From Phycisphaera sp. (GTDB lineage: Bacteria; Planctomycetota; Phycisphaerae; Phycisphaerales; Zrk34), in assembly GCA_016125285.1 (NCBI GenBank), contig WGMA01000067.1:1-64000 (forward strand): a stretch of DNA of 64,000 nt, in the 5' to 3' direction. The notes beneath the pieces are model-generated. The model saw nothing but the letters and a program-made list of their open reading frames with translations, searched no databases and had not been told where the DNA came from. Below are positions 36,031-44,370 of the stretch, piece after piece. The stretch's first letter is position 1. Each line of letters opens with the position of its first letter. A program made the translations under genes and the position numbers.

Positions 36031-37299
36031 ATGCAGTCTCTTGCCGCCAACCTGTGGATCGTCGGCGCGATCGCCGTGGGCCTGGTCATGGTCTACGCGC
36101 TGGTGGCGCTGGTCGACGTCGTCGGTCGCGTCTACGGCGCCAAGGCCCAGCGCGAACGCGAGCTGGCGCTGCTCGAACAGCGTGTCGCCGCGGCGCGCAA
36201 GCAGCGTGACGCCCAGCAGCAGCAGTCGCTGTCGTGGACCGGCTGGCGCAAGTTTGAGGTCCGTCGCAAGTTCGTGGAGACCGGCGACAACCAGCTGTGC
36301 TCGTTCTACCTCTACCCGCACGACGGCAAGCCGATCCCCACGTTCGCGCCCGGCCAGTTCCTCACGTTCCAGCTCAACATCCCCGAGCAGTCCCGCCCGG
36401 TCGTGCGCTGCTACTCGCTGTCCGACGCGCCCCGCGCCGACCACTACCGCGTGACCATCAAACGCGTGCCCCCGCCGCGCAACAACCCCGACGCGCCGCC
36501 CGGCGTGGCGTCCAACTTCTTCCACGATCAGATCAACGAGGGCGACCTCGTCGACTGCAAGGCGCCCGGCGGGCAGTTCCACATCGACATGGCGTCCAAC
36601 ACGCCGGTCGTGCTCATCGGCGGCGGCGTCGGGCTGACCCCCGTGCTGAGCATGCTCAACGCCATCGACGAGGCCGGCACCGACCGCGAGGTGTGGTTCT
36701 TCTACGGCGTCCGCCACAAGCTCGAGCACGCCATGCGGACACACCTCCGTGAGATCGCGCAGCGTCGGCCCAACGTCCACCTGCACGTGTGCTACTCCAA
36801 CCCCGAGCGCGAGGACAAGCAGGGCAAGGACTACGAGCACGCCTGCCGCGTCAGCGTCGACCTGTTCAGGAAGGTCCTGCCGTCGAGCAACTACGAGTAC
36901 TACATGTGCGGCCCGCCGCCGATGATGGAGCAGCTCGTCAAGGACCTCGAAGAATGGGGCGTCCCGGCGAACAAGATCCACCTCGAGAAGTTCGGCCCGG
37001 CGTCCGGTCGGCAGGGCAAGAAAGAGATCAAGCCCACGTCCGGCGGCCCGCAGATCGTCTTCAAGAAGTCCGGCGTCACCGTGGGCTGGAGCGCCGAAGC
37101 GAACAACGTCTGGGAGTTCGCCGACGCCAACGGCGTGCGGATCGACTGCGGCTGCCTCGAGGGCAACTGCGGCACGTGCGCCACGGCGATCCTGAAGGGC
37201 GAGGTCGAGTACAACAAGAAGCCGGAATTCGAGGTTGAGGCCGGTTCCTGCCTGACCTGTTGCTGCAAACCGAAGGGCGACCTCGAACTCGACGCCTAG
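36031..37299 (+). CDS. membrane-anchored FAD/[2Fe-2S] NAD(P)H oxidoreductase
   Basis: The 422-residue protein starts with a membrane helix (residues 9-31) and a short coiled coil. It then has a ferredoxin-reductase FAD domain (PGQFLTFQL, RCYSLSD with Arg126) and an NAD(P)-binding domain (IGGGVGLTPVLSML at 197-210, YMCGPPPMM near 291-299). It ends in a plant-type ferredoxin domain with Cys375-X4-Cys380-X2-Cys383 and a distal Cys in GSCLTCC (407-411). The domains resemble those of NqrF, but the [2Fe-2S] domain is C-terminal as in PaaE-type reductases. It would accept hydride from NAD(P)H on the cytosolic side and pass single electrons to membrane partners. It lies 24 bases after the porin gene. 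Confidence 0.9.
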   Translation: MQSLAANLWIVGAIAVGLVMVYALVALVDVVGRVYGAKAQRERELALLEQRVAAARKQRDAQQQQSLSWTGWRKFEVRRKFVETGDNQLCSFYLYPHDGKPIPTFAPGQFLTFQLNIPEQSRPVVRCYSLSDAPRADHYRVTIKRVPPPRNNPDAPPGVASNFFHDQINEGDLVDCKAPGGQFHIDMASNTPVVLIGGGVGLTPVLSMLNAIDEAGTDREVWFFYGVRHKLEHAMRTHLREIAQRRPNVHLHVCYSNPEREDKQGKDYEHACRVSVDLFRKVLPSSNYEYYMCGPPPMMEQLVKDLEEWGVPANKIHLEKFGPASGRQGKKEIKPTSGGPQIVFKKSGVTVGWSAEANNVWEFADANGVRIDCGCLEGNCGTCATAILKGEVEYNKKPEFEVEAGSCLTCCCKPKGDLELDA

Positions 37300-37313
37300 C
37301 GCAAACGTTATAT

Positions 37314-37342
37314 TTGACACGGCCGCACAAGGGCCGATCATG
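37314..37342 (+). promoter_or_regulatory. possible internal promoter before the tetraheme cytochrome gene
   Basis: A perfect TTGACA box lies at 37314-37319. At 17 bases' spacing the -10 position reads ATCATG, a weak match. The gap to the next start (37400) is about 100 bases, unlike the tight spacing elsewhere in the locus. Confidence 0.25.
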
Positions 37343-37399
37343 GCTGAGTCACACCGATGGGCAATTGGCGAATTACGACACGATAAGGAAGGGATTACC

Positions 37400-38539
37400 A
37401 TGGAAACGGGTAAGCGGATGATGAGTGGTGGCTTGCTGGCGGGGATCCTCGGCGGAACGCTGCTCGCGGCGGGGCTGACGCTGTCGCCGGCCGCGCACGC
37501 CGACGAGAAGGTCGACGCGGCGCGTGCGGCGATCACGCTGTCGGCGACGCTGACGCCCGAGGAATACGAGAAGCGCGCCGAGGACGTGATCGGTCCCGAG
37601 AAGTTCGATAACAACTGCGCCTCGTGCCACGCGCTCGAGGCCGAGGCCTGGCAGCAGACCACGCACTACGCCACGTTCCAGACGCGTCACCGCACCGACG
37701 AGGCCGAGAAGATCCTCAAGGCGATGGGGCAGCGTTCGATGAAGCGTGCCGGCGAGTGCATGCACTGCCACTACACCTCGGTGCTGCAGCGCGGCAAGGC
37801 CACGCCGACCTGGGGCGTGTCGTGCGAGTCGTGCCACAGCCCGGCGAAGAACTGGGTCAACATCCACAACAAGGTCGGCGGCGTGGCCAGCGGCGAGACG
37901 CTCAAGTGGGGCAAGGGCAAGGACGAGGCCCCCGACGCCCGCGCCAAGCGCATCGGCGCCGCCGAGGCCGCGGGCATGATCCACGCGGGCATGATCTATG
38001 ACATCGCCCGCAACTGCTTCAGCTGCCACACGGTGCCCAACGAGGAGATCGTCAACAAGGGCGGCCACAAGGCCGGCAGCGACTTCGACCTCGTCGCCTG
38101 GTCGCAGGGTCAGGTCCGCCACAACTTCGTCACGTCGCCCGGCGCGCCGGACAACGCGACCAACGAGCCGGTCAGCACCGAGCGTCGCCGCCTGTACTAC
38201 GTGGTCGGCGCCCTGGTCGATTACGAGACGACGCTGCGGAACCTGTCGAACGTCAAGGAGAAGGGCGGGGCGTTCCACAAGGCGATGGTCGAGCGTGCGA
38301 ACAAGGTGCGCGACAGGCTCGACGCGATCGCCGGCAAGGTGGACCTCGGCGACCTGAAGGCCGCGATCGAAGCGGCGCCCAAGCCGATGACCGAGGACAC
38401 CGCCGTCTCCGCGGACCTGGCCGACAAGCTGGGCGCGGCGTCGAAGAAGTTCTCGCAGATGCACGACGGCTCGAAGCTCGCGGGCGTGGATCCGCTGATC
38501 CCGACCGAGGTCAAGGGCGACGTGTACAACAAGAAATGA
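37400..38539 (+). CDS. tetraheme c-type cytochrome, c-554-like, exported
   Basis: ATG 37400 follows AAGGAAGGG and begins a signal peptide (LLAGILGGTLLAAGLTLSPAAHA). The frame upstream is not needed. The 379-residue protein has four CXXCH sites at residues 73-77 (CASCH), 120-124 (CMHCH), 142-146 (CESCH) and 206-210 (CFSCH), with a His-rich middle (HAGMIYDIARNC). The spacing and number resemble the cytochrome c-554 family, which takes electrons from hydroxylamine oxidoreductase in nitrifiers, but no such enzyme is encoded here. The C-terminal 160 residues are helical (ERANKVRDRLDAIAGKVDLGDL). It is probably a soluble periplasmic electron shuttle of this locus. Confidence 0.87.
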   Translation: METGKRMMSGGLLAGILGGTLLAAGLTLSPAAHADEKVDAARAAITLSATLTPEEYEKRAEDVIGPEKFDNNCASCHALEAEAWQQTTHYATFQTRHRTDEAEKILKAMGQRSMKRAGECMHCHYTSVLQRGKATPTWGVSCESCHSPAKNWVNIHNKVGGVASGETLKWGKGKDEAPDARAKRIGAAEAAGMIHAGMIYDIARNCFSCHTVPNEEIVNKGGHKAGSDFDLVAWSQGQVRHNFVTSPGAPDNATNEPVSTERRRLYYVVGALVDYETTLRNLSNVKEKGGAFHKAMVERANKVRDRLDAIAGKVDLGDLKAAIEAAPKPMTEDTAVSADLADKLGAASKKFSQMHDGSKLAGVDPLIPTEVKGDVYNKK

Positions 38540-38557
38540 CGCGCCGTGTCGGCGCGT
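38539..38557 (+). other. small hairpin at the end of the tetraheme gene
   Basis: ACGCGCC and GGCGCGT pair around a 5-base loop directly at the stop codon. No T-run follows. The distance to the next start is 84 bases, so transcription probably continues. Confidence 0.35.
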
Positions 38558-38641
38558 TGTGAACAACCCAACAGCCACGGTCGAAGGCCGGACCGCACAC
38601 GCCGGCGCCGCGCCGAGCGGTGATCCGACGCAGGGGACTCG

Positions 38642-40453
38642 ATGCCCGGAGCTCAGACCTTCGAAAAACCCGAGCGGTGGGACCTGCCCTTCAGCCAGGA
38701 CCTGCCCAATCCCGACGAGCGTCGGGACATGACGGAACACGACATCGGTCGACTCATGTCGATCGAGCCGTTCTGTCACATGGACCCGGCCAACTTCCCC
38801 GACCGCCTGCCGCTGCGGGGCATCCTCGCCAACGACACGCGCATCCGCCGCTACAACAACGGCGACGTGATCGTGCGGCAGGGCGATTACGGCAACTCCG
38901 CGTTCCTCATCCTCAACGGCAAGGCGCGCGTCATCCTCGAGACGCTCGACCCGAAGCTGGTCGGCCGGCAGGTCACCAAGAAGCGCACCGCGTGGGAGTC
39001 GCTGGTCAGCGTGATCACGCGCCCGCGCATGCCCGAGGTCCGCGACACGAGCAAGTACCCGCAGGGCCACCGCGAGCGTGAGCAGACCCAGCAGCGCGGC
39101 GCCAACGAGGTCGCGTTCGTGCAGGACGTCAGCAACGTGCTGCGGGTCGACTCCGACCTGTTCAACAAGGCGCGCAGCGAGGTGATGCAGACCGGGCAGG
39201 TGTTCGGCGAACTGGCGGCGCTGGGGCGCATCCAGCGCTCGGCGACCGTCGTCGCCGACGGCGAGGCCGTGCTGCTGGAAATCCGCTGGCAGGGGCTCCG
39301 CGACCTGCGCAAGTTCGACGAGACGCTCCGCAAGCACATCGACGATCGCTTCCGCAAGCGGGGTCTGGCCGCGACGCTCCGCGCCGCGCCGCTGCTCAAT
39401 AAGCTCACCGAGGGCGCCGTCGCCAAGGTCGCCCAGGCCGCGATCTTTGAGACCTACGGCTCGTACGACTGGTACGGCTCGTACCAGCAGCTGCGCAAGC
39501 GCGACGAGGACCCGCTCAAGAACGAGCCGGTCATCGCCTCCGAGGGGCACTACCCCAACGGCCTGCTGATCATCCGTGCCGGGTTCGCCCGCCTGTCGCA
39601 CCGCCGCGGCAACGGCGAACAGACCTACAGCTACCTCGGCAAGGGGCAGGTGTACGGCCTGGCGGAGCTGGCGTACAACGCGAAGAACCCCCACAAGATG
39701 GTGCCGCTGAGCTCGACGCTCCGCGCGGTGGGCTACGTCGACGTCGTGCACATCCCCACGAAGCTCTTCGAGCAGATGATCCTGCCGCACATCCCCGCCG
39801 ACGAGATCCCGCCGCTGCCGGCCTGGTCGACGACAAGCGACACGCCGCCGGTCGCCGACAACGTGCCCCCGGCGCGCGGCGGATCGGCCGCGACGACGAG
39901 CAGCAAGCAGCTGAACCCCGGCCTGACCGAGTTCCTCGTCGAGAACCGCTTCATCAACGGCACCGCGACGATGGTGATCGACCTCGACCGCTGCACGCGC
40001 TGCGACGACTGCGTCCGGGCATGCGCCACCGGGCACACCAACAACCCGCGGTTCATCCGCCACGGCGTGGTGTTCGATCACTTCATGGTCGCCAACGCGT
40101 GCATGCACTGCGCCGACCCGGTGTGCATGATCGGCTGCCCCACGGGCGCGATCCACCGCACGGCCGAGGGCGGCGTCGTGGTGATCAACGACGTGACCTG
40201 CATCGGCTGCGGCACGTGCGCCGCCAGCTGCCCCTACGACAACATCCGCATGGTCGATATCCGCGACGAGGACAACCCCGACGCGCTGCTCGTCGATCCC
40301 CGCGCCGGCAAGCCCATCGCCAAGGCCACCAAGTGCGACCTGTGCAACGAGCACCACGGCGGACCGGCCTGCCAGCGGGCCTGCCCCCACGACGCGCTCA
40401 AACGCGTCGACATGCGTGAACTGGAGCCCCACCTGCCATGGCTGAACCGGTGA
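38642..40453 (+). CDS. fusion of two cyclic-nucleotide-binding domains with a four-cluster [4Fe-4S] ferredoxin
   Basis: The 603-residue protein has no signal peptide and should face the cytosol. CNB domain 1 (about 55-240) carries an insert of roughly 60 residues and keeps the phosphate-binding cassette VFGELAALGRIQRSATVVA (187-205). CNB domain 2 (about 250-385) has only a degenerate cassette (VYGLAELAY, then STLRAVGYVDVV). From residue 440 on there is a DmsB/HybA/NrfC-type electron-transfer domain with sixteen cysteines in four motifs (451-461, 487-499, 520-530, 565-581), enough for four [4Fe-4S] clusters. It could gate electron flow by cAMP or a similar ligand. The last 16 bases overlap the cytochrome-b-like gene, so translation is coupled. 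No molybdopterin catalytic subunit accompanies it. Confidence 0.88.
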   Translation: MPGAQTFEKPERWDLPFSQDLPNPDERRDMTEHDIGRLMSIEPFCHMDPANFPDRLPLRGILANDTRIRRYNNGDVIVRQGDYGNSAFLILNGKARVILETLDPKLVGRQVTKKRTAWESLVSVITRPRMPEVRDTSKYPQGHREREQTQQRGANEVAFVQDVSNVLRVDSDLFNKARSEVMQTGQVFGELAALGRIQRSATVVADGEAVLLEIRWQGLRDLRKFDETLRKHIDDRFRKRGLAATLRAAPLLNKLTEGAVAKVAQAAIFETYGSYDWYGSYQQLRKRDEDPLKNEPVIASEGHYPNGLLIIRAGFARLSHRRGNGEQTYSYLGKGQVYGLAELAYNAKNPHKMVPLSSTLRAVGYVDVVHIPTKLFEQMILPHIPADEIPPLPAWSTTSDTPPVADNVPPARGGSAATTSSKQLNPGLTEFLVENRFINGTATMVIDLDRCTRCDDCVRACATGHTNNPRFIRHGVVFDHFMVANACMHCADPVCMIGCPTGAIHRTAEGGVVVINDVTCIGCGTCAASCPYDNIRMVDIRDEDNPDALLVDPRAGKPIAKATKCDLCNEHHGGPACQRACPHDALKRVDMRELEPHLPWLNR

Positions 40454-41274
40454 TCGCCATCACGAAACGACGGGCCCTCGGCGGCTCGCTCGCACTCGTC
40501 GCGATCGTCGCGATCGGCGTGCTCATGCTGTCGCGCGGCCTGGCGCTGCGCGACACCGCGTTCTTCAGCGGCTGGCTACTGCTGCTGATGTGCCTGTTCC
40601 TCGCCCTCTACAACCTCCGCAAGAAGCTGACGTATCCGCCGCTGATGCGATCGGCGACGTGGCTGCAGCTGCACGTGTACGTCGGCCTCGTGTCGATCGC
40701 CGTGTTCGTCATGCACAGCGGGTTCAAGTGGCCCACCGGCGCCTTCGAGACGCTGCTGTGGCTGTTCTACACGGGCACCGCCGCCAGCGGCCTGCTCGGC
40801 CTGTACATCACCCGCACCTTCCCGCCGTTCCTCACCCGTCGCGACGAAGAGATCATCTTCGAGCGCATCCCGCGCCTGCGGCGTGAGGTCCGCGAGCAGG
40901 CCGAGGCGCTGATCGTCGAGTCGGTCAAGCAGGCGGACACCACGACGCTTTCGGACTTCTACGCCAAGAGCCTGGCCACGTACTTCGCCACGCCGCGCAA
41001 CTACTGGCACCACGTGTTCGAGTCACGCGTGCCGGTCAAGCGGATGTGCGCCGACCTCAAGCGGCTCGATCGCTACCTGTGCGACAAGGAGAAGGCGATC
41101 GCCGCGCAGCTCGACGAGCTGATCCGCGCGAAGGACAACCTCGACTATCACTGGGCGGTGCAGGGCACGCTCAAGGGCTGGCTGTTCATCCACATCCCGC
41201 TGACGTACGGGCTGCTGCTGTTCGCGGTGGTGCACGCCGTGCTGGTGCACGCTTTCGACGGGAGTGTGTCGTGA
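40438..41274 (+). CDS. five-helix membrane protein, probable di-heme cytochrome b
   Basis: The 278-residue protein has membrane helices at about 13-34, 41-60, 76-96, 103-126 and 248-272, with a charged cytosolic segment between helices 4 and 5. Helix 3 has His79 and His93, and helix 5 has His252 and His266 (plus His271). Both pairs are 14 apart, the spacing used by bis-histidine b hemes stacked across the membrane. No quinone-site signature is obvious. It overlaps the ferredoxin fusion gene by 16 bases and the decaheme gene by 4 (GTGA), so the three products are probably made as a complex linking cytosolic clusters to periplasmic hemes. Confidence 0.82.
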   Translation: MAEPVIAITKRRALGGSLALVAIVAIGVLMLSRGLALRDTAFFSGWLLLLMCLFLALYNLRKKLTYPPLMRSATWLQLHVYVGLVSIAVFVMHSGFKWPTGAFETLLWLFYTGTAASGLLGLYITRTFPPFLTRRDEEIIFERIPRLRREVREQAEALIVESVKQADTTTLSDFYAKSLATYFATPRNYWHHVFESRVPVKRMCADLKRLDRYLCDKEKAIAAQLDELIRAKDNLDYHWAVQGTLKGWLFIHIPLTYGLLLFAVVHAVLVHAFDGSVS

Positions 41275-43388
41275 GGCATCCGCTGCAACAGACCGGCTAC
41301 AAGGACAGCGCGTACGAGCGTCCGAACCAGAAGTACCAATGCGGCTGGGCGGAGGACGGCCGTCCGTGCCGCGCCGGCCCGACACGCAAGGGCGGGTGCA
41401 CCGCTGCGGCGCAGGCGTCCTGCACGCCGCGCAAGGAAGGCGACCGCTGGCACTGCGGCCGGCTCGAGGCGTTCGGCGGTGCGTGCGAGCACGGCCCGAT
41501 GCCCGACGGCGCCTGCTGTCACCCCGAGCCCGAGCACCAGGTCTGTCAGCCCCGGCTGTGCCACCGCGCGCGGCGCGGTCGGCTGACGCTGCTCAGCGCC
41601 GGCCTCGTGCTGGCGTTCCTGACGATGATGCTCGCCGGGCCCTGGTCGCTGGCGTTCGTCTCGCCGGGCAAGCTGACCGCGGCGCACTCGGCGATCGAGC
41701 CCGCGCCAGGCGACGCCAACAACTGCAGCGCGTGTCACAGCGCCGCAGACGGCTCCTCGGCGAACTTCCTCGCCGCGGCGTTCCGCGATCCGCCGGCGTC
41801 GCACGAGGGCATGGCCGGCGACAGCACCAAGTGCGTCGCGTGCCACTTCACCGCCGCCGGACGCGACCGCGCTCATCTCATGGCCGCCCACAGCATGGAC
41901 CCCGCGCAGCTCAAGCTGCTGGCCGAGTCGCACCCGGCCGCGAAGCTGCTCTCGGCCGCGCCGGCCACCGGCGACCAGGCGCTCGCGGCCTTCACCGGCG
42001 CGCCCGACCCCGCGGCCCTCGCCTGCTCGACGTGTCACCACGAGCACCGCGGACGCGACTTCGCGCTGACCGCCATGTCCGACACCTCGTGTCAGGTCTG
42101 CCACAGCGGTCGCTTCGCGTCGTTCAACGACGGCCACCCCGAGTTCGGCCTCGTGCCGCGCCACCGCTCGGGCATCGCCTTCAATCATCAGACCCACTAC
42201 GAAGCGAACTTCGGCGACACCAAGTTCGACTGCACCCGCTGCCACGTCGCCGACGCCAAGGGCTTCAGCATGCTGGTCAAGCCGTTCGAGCAGGCGTGCG
42301 CCGGCTGCCACAACCAGGGCCGCGACGACCATCACGGCGACGAGATCAAGAAGAACTCGATGATCGTGTTCCAGCTGCCCGAGATGGAGGTCGCCGAGGG
42401 CGTGTACTGGCCGAAGGACACGGCGGTCGGCGAGCGGATCAAGCCGCTGGTCCGCCTGCTGCTGGCCGGCGACGAGAAGGCCCGCCCGGCGTTCAAGGCG
42501 TTCACCGAAGACCTCGACGCGGCCGGTGTGCCGCTGGACTGGCTGCCGAAGGATCCGAAGCTCGCGACGCAGCTCGCCGCGGCGATGAAGCGGCTCGTGC
42601 TCGACCTGACCGACCCCTCCGAGGCGCCCACCCGCATCGCCGAGCGGCTGGCCATCGCGCTCGACACCAAGCCCGACGACCCCCGCGTCGTCAAGCTCGC
42701 CGAGCAGCTGGCCACCATGCAGTTCCCGCTGACCGCGTGGCAGACCACCTGGCTCAAGCAGGTCGCCGCCGACGCCGACGGCAAGAAGGTCGACCTCGAC
42801 GAGAAGCCCGAAGAGCCGAAGTGGGACCCGGCCGATCTGCCCGCCGGCTGGTACGTCGACCCCGCCGACGTGTCGGTGAACTACGGCCCGACCGCGCACG
42901 CCGACCCGCTGCTGCACAACCTGCTCGACCTGCTCGCCGCCCACGCCGATCCGACCTCGCTGCCCAGCGACCCCAAGGCCGAGATCCCGCCGTCGAAGAA
43001 CGACGCCGAGTTCCTCGCGCGCGTCCGCACGATCGCGTTCCAGGACCTGGCGTCGAAGGACTTCGGCGGGGCGCTCTACGCCTCGTGCGTCCGCTGCCAC
43101 ACGCTCGATAAGGTCGGCGCCGGCTACCGCATCAACTGGACCGTCGTCGGCCGCTACCCGCTGACCACCGGCTTCGGCAAGTTCAACCACTCGCCGCACA
43201 TGTCGATCCTCACCGAGCCGGACAACTGCCGGCACTGCCACGAGATCGCCGGCAAGGACGCGGCCCCCGCCAGCGTGCAGCACGGCTTCGTCGCTCACCG
43301 CAGCGAAACCTGCGCCGCGTGTCACGCCCCCGACAAGGCGCCCAACAACTGCGTCACCTGCCACTTCTACCACATGAACCGCCCGTGA
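41271..43388 (+). CDS. membrane-anchored decaheme c-type cytochrome with cysteine-rich cytosolic head
   Basis: The GTG at 41271 overlaps the preceding stop. The frame upstream of it is a shadow. The 705-residue protein has an unusual N-terminal region (1-100) with ten cysteines at 24, 33, 43, 51, 62, 72, 82, 83, 92 and 97, in CGW, CRAGP, CEHGPMPDGACC and similar settings. One membrane helix (about 104-131) follows and then a periplasmic part with ten CXXCH sites: residues 152, 188, 252, 274, 321 and 343, plus four in the last about 110 residues (CVRCH, CRHCH, CAACH, CVTCH). A helical insert without hemes (about 360-560) separates the two heme groups. The N-terminal cysteines could bind a metal or cluster and receive electrons in the cytosol. 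It is the last gene of the operon. Confidence 0.88.
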   Translation: MRHPLQQTGYKDSAYERPNQKYQCGWAEDGRPCRAGPTRKGGCTAAAQASCTPRKEGDRWHCGRLEAFGGACEHGPMPDGACCHPEPEHQVCQPRLCHRARRGRLTLLSAGLVLAFLTMMLAGPWSLAFVSPGKLTAAHSAIEPAPGDANNCSACHSAADGSSANFLAAAFRDPPASHEGMAGDSTKCVACHFTAAGRDRAHLMAAHSMDPAQLKLLAESHPAAKLLSAAPATGDQALAAFTGAPDPAALACSTCHHEHRGRDFALTAMSDTSCQVCHSGRFASFNDGHPEFGLVPRHRSGIAFNHQTHYEANFGDTKFDCTRCHVADAKGFSMLVKPFEQACAGCHNQGRDDHHGDEIKKNSMIVFQLPEMEVAEGVYWPKDTAVGERIKPLVRLLLAGDEKARPAFKAFTEDLDAAGVPLDWLPKDPKLATQLAAAMKRLVLDLTDPSEAPTRIAERLAIALDTKPDDPRVVKLAEQLATMQFPLTAWQTTWLKQVAADADGKKVDLDEKPEEPKWDPADLPAGWYVDPADVSVNYGPTAHADPLLHNLLDLLAAHADPTSLPSDPKAEIPPSKNDAEFLARVRTIAFQDLASKDFGGALYASCVRCHTLDKVGAGYRINWTVVGRYPLTTGFGKFNHSPHMSILTEPDNCRHCHEIAGKDAAPASVQHGFVAHRSETCAACHAPDKAPNNCVTCHFYHMNRP

Positions 43389-43543
43389 CGCCGTGACCGC
43401 GCGTCGCACCTGCTGACACCGCAGCGGTGATCCGGCACGTCGCGCCACGCGCTCGGCCCGCCGCGTCGATCGGTCGCGCGTCGCCCCGTGCTCCGCGAGA
43501 GCCGTGCCGCGTGCCGCCTTCACGCCGCTCACCACCGCGCAAG

Positions 43544-43578
43544 AAAAACGCCGGCCGACACGCGTGTCGACCGGCGTC
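43544..43578 (-). terminator. rho-independent terminator for the minus-strand lipoprotein gene
   Basis: On the minus strand ACGCCGGTCGACACG and CGTGTCGGCCGGCGT pair with one mismatch, followed by a run of five T (plus-strand A-tract at 43544-43548). It lies 32 bases beyond the lipoprotein stop. It may also stop read-through from the decaheme gene. Confidence 0.75.
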
Positions 43579-43609
43579 TTGTATTGGCGTGTTGTCGCGC
43601 CGCGTGCGC

Positions 43610-44287
43610 TTACTGGGTCGGGATCACGTTCAGGTCCGCCGGGGCGTCGGAGATCCAGCGGTAACCCTGCGCGGGCACGAGCTGGCCGCTGTCGGTGATC
43701 AGCACGTTCGGGATCGCCTCGACGCTCAGGTCGGTCGGGTCGGGCGACACCCAGCGGTAGCCGGGCGCCGGAGCGAGTGCGCCCTCGGCGTTGACGGTGT
43801 AACGCGGGTCGCGCTGGACGGTGTAGTCGCCCTCGCCGGCCGACTCGTCGGACGCCCACATGTAGCCGACCGCCGGACGCAGCTGACCGTCCGCCGTCGC
43901 CACGACGTTCGGGATCATCTCGACCTGCAGCGAACTCGGGTCGTCGGAGACCCAGCGGTAGCCCAGCGCCGGCACCCACTGGCCGTCTTCGGTCGACAGC
44001 ACGTTGGGGTTGTCGGGCAGCCGGTCACCCGGCACGGCCTGCACGCCGAGGTTCTCGTCGTTGGCGTCGACCCAGCGGTAGCCGGGCACGGGCACCCACT
44101 TGCCGTTGCCGTCGGCGACGACGTTCGGCGTGCCGGGATACGTCTCGGCGGTCGGCGCCGGGCCGGGCTTGGGCTGAATCGAGCTCAGCTTCATCGACTT
44201 CGACGCACAGCCGAATCCCAGCGTGCACATCAGCACGCACGCCAGCAGCAGGCTCCACTCGTTGCGATTCATCGGGAAGTAGCGCAT
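43610..44287 (-). CDS. lipoprotein made of five GYRW-type repeats
   Basis: ATG 44287 has AGGAG at the right distance; a longer upstream frame lacks this. The 225-residue protein has a lipoprotein signal ending in the lipobox LGFGC (Cys27). The mature part consists of five units of about 35-40 residues, each with a GYxW core: VPVPGYRWVDA (about 66-76), VPALGYRWVSD (106), RPAVGYMWASDE (138), APAPGYRWVSP (172) and VPAQGYRWISD (204). Each is preceded by an IPNV/NPNV...DGQ segment. I do not recognise the family. The repeats suggest a small beta-rich solenoid or binding array on the outer or inner membrane. A terminator follows. Confidence 0.75.
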   Translation of the reverse strand: MRYFPMNRNEWSLLLACVLMCTLGFGCASKSMKLSSIQPKPGPAPTAETYPGTPNVVADGNGKWVPVPGYRWVDANDENLGVQAVPGDRLPDNPNVLSTEDGQWVPALGYRWVSDDPSSLQVEMIPNVVATADGQLRPAVGYMWASDESAGEGDYTVQRDPRYTVNAEGALAPAPGYRWVSPDPTDLSVEAIPNVLITDSGQLVPAQGYRWISDAPADLNVIPTQ

Positions 44288-44370
44288 GGGTTCTCCTAGC
44301 AGAAGGTTAGCCTTGGAGATTCTACACAAAGGATTCTGGAAGTGCACTGCGACGGGCCACATTCGTCGCG

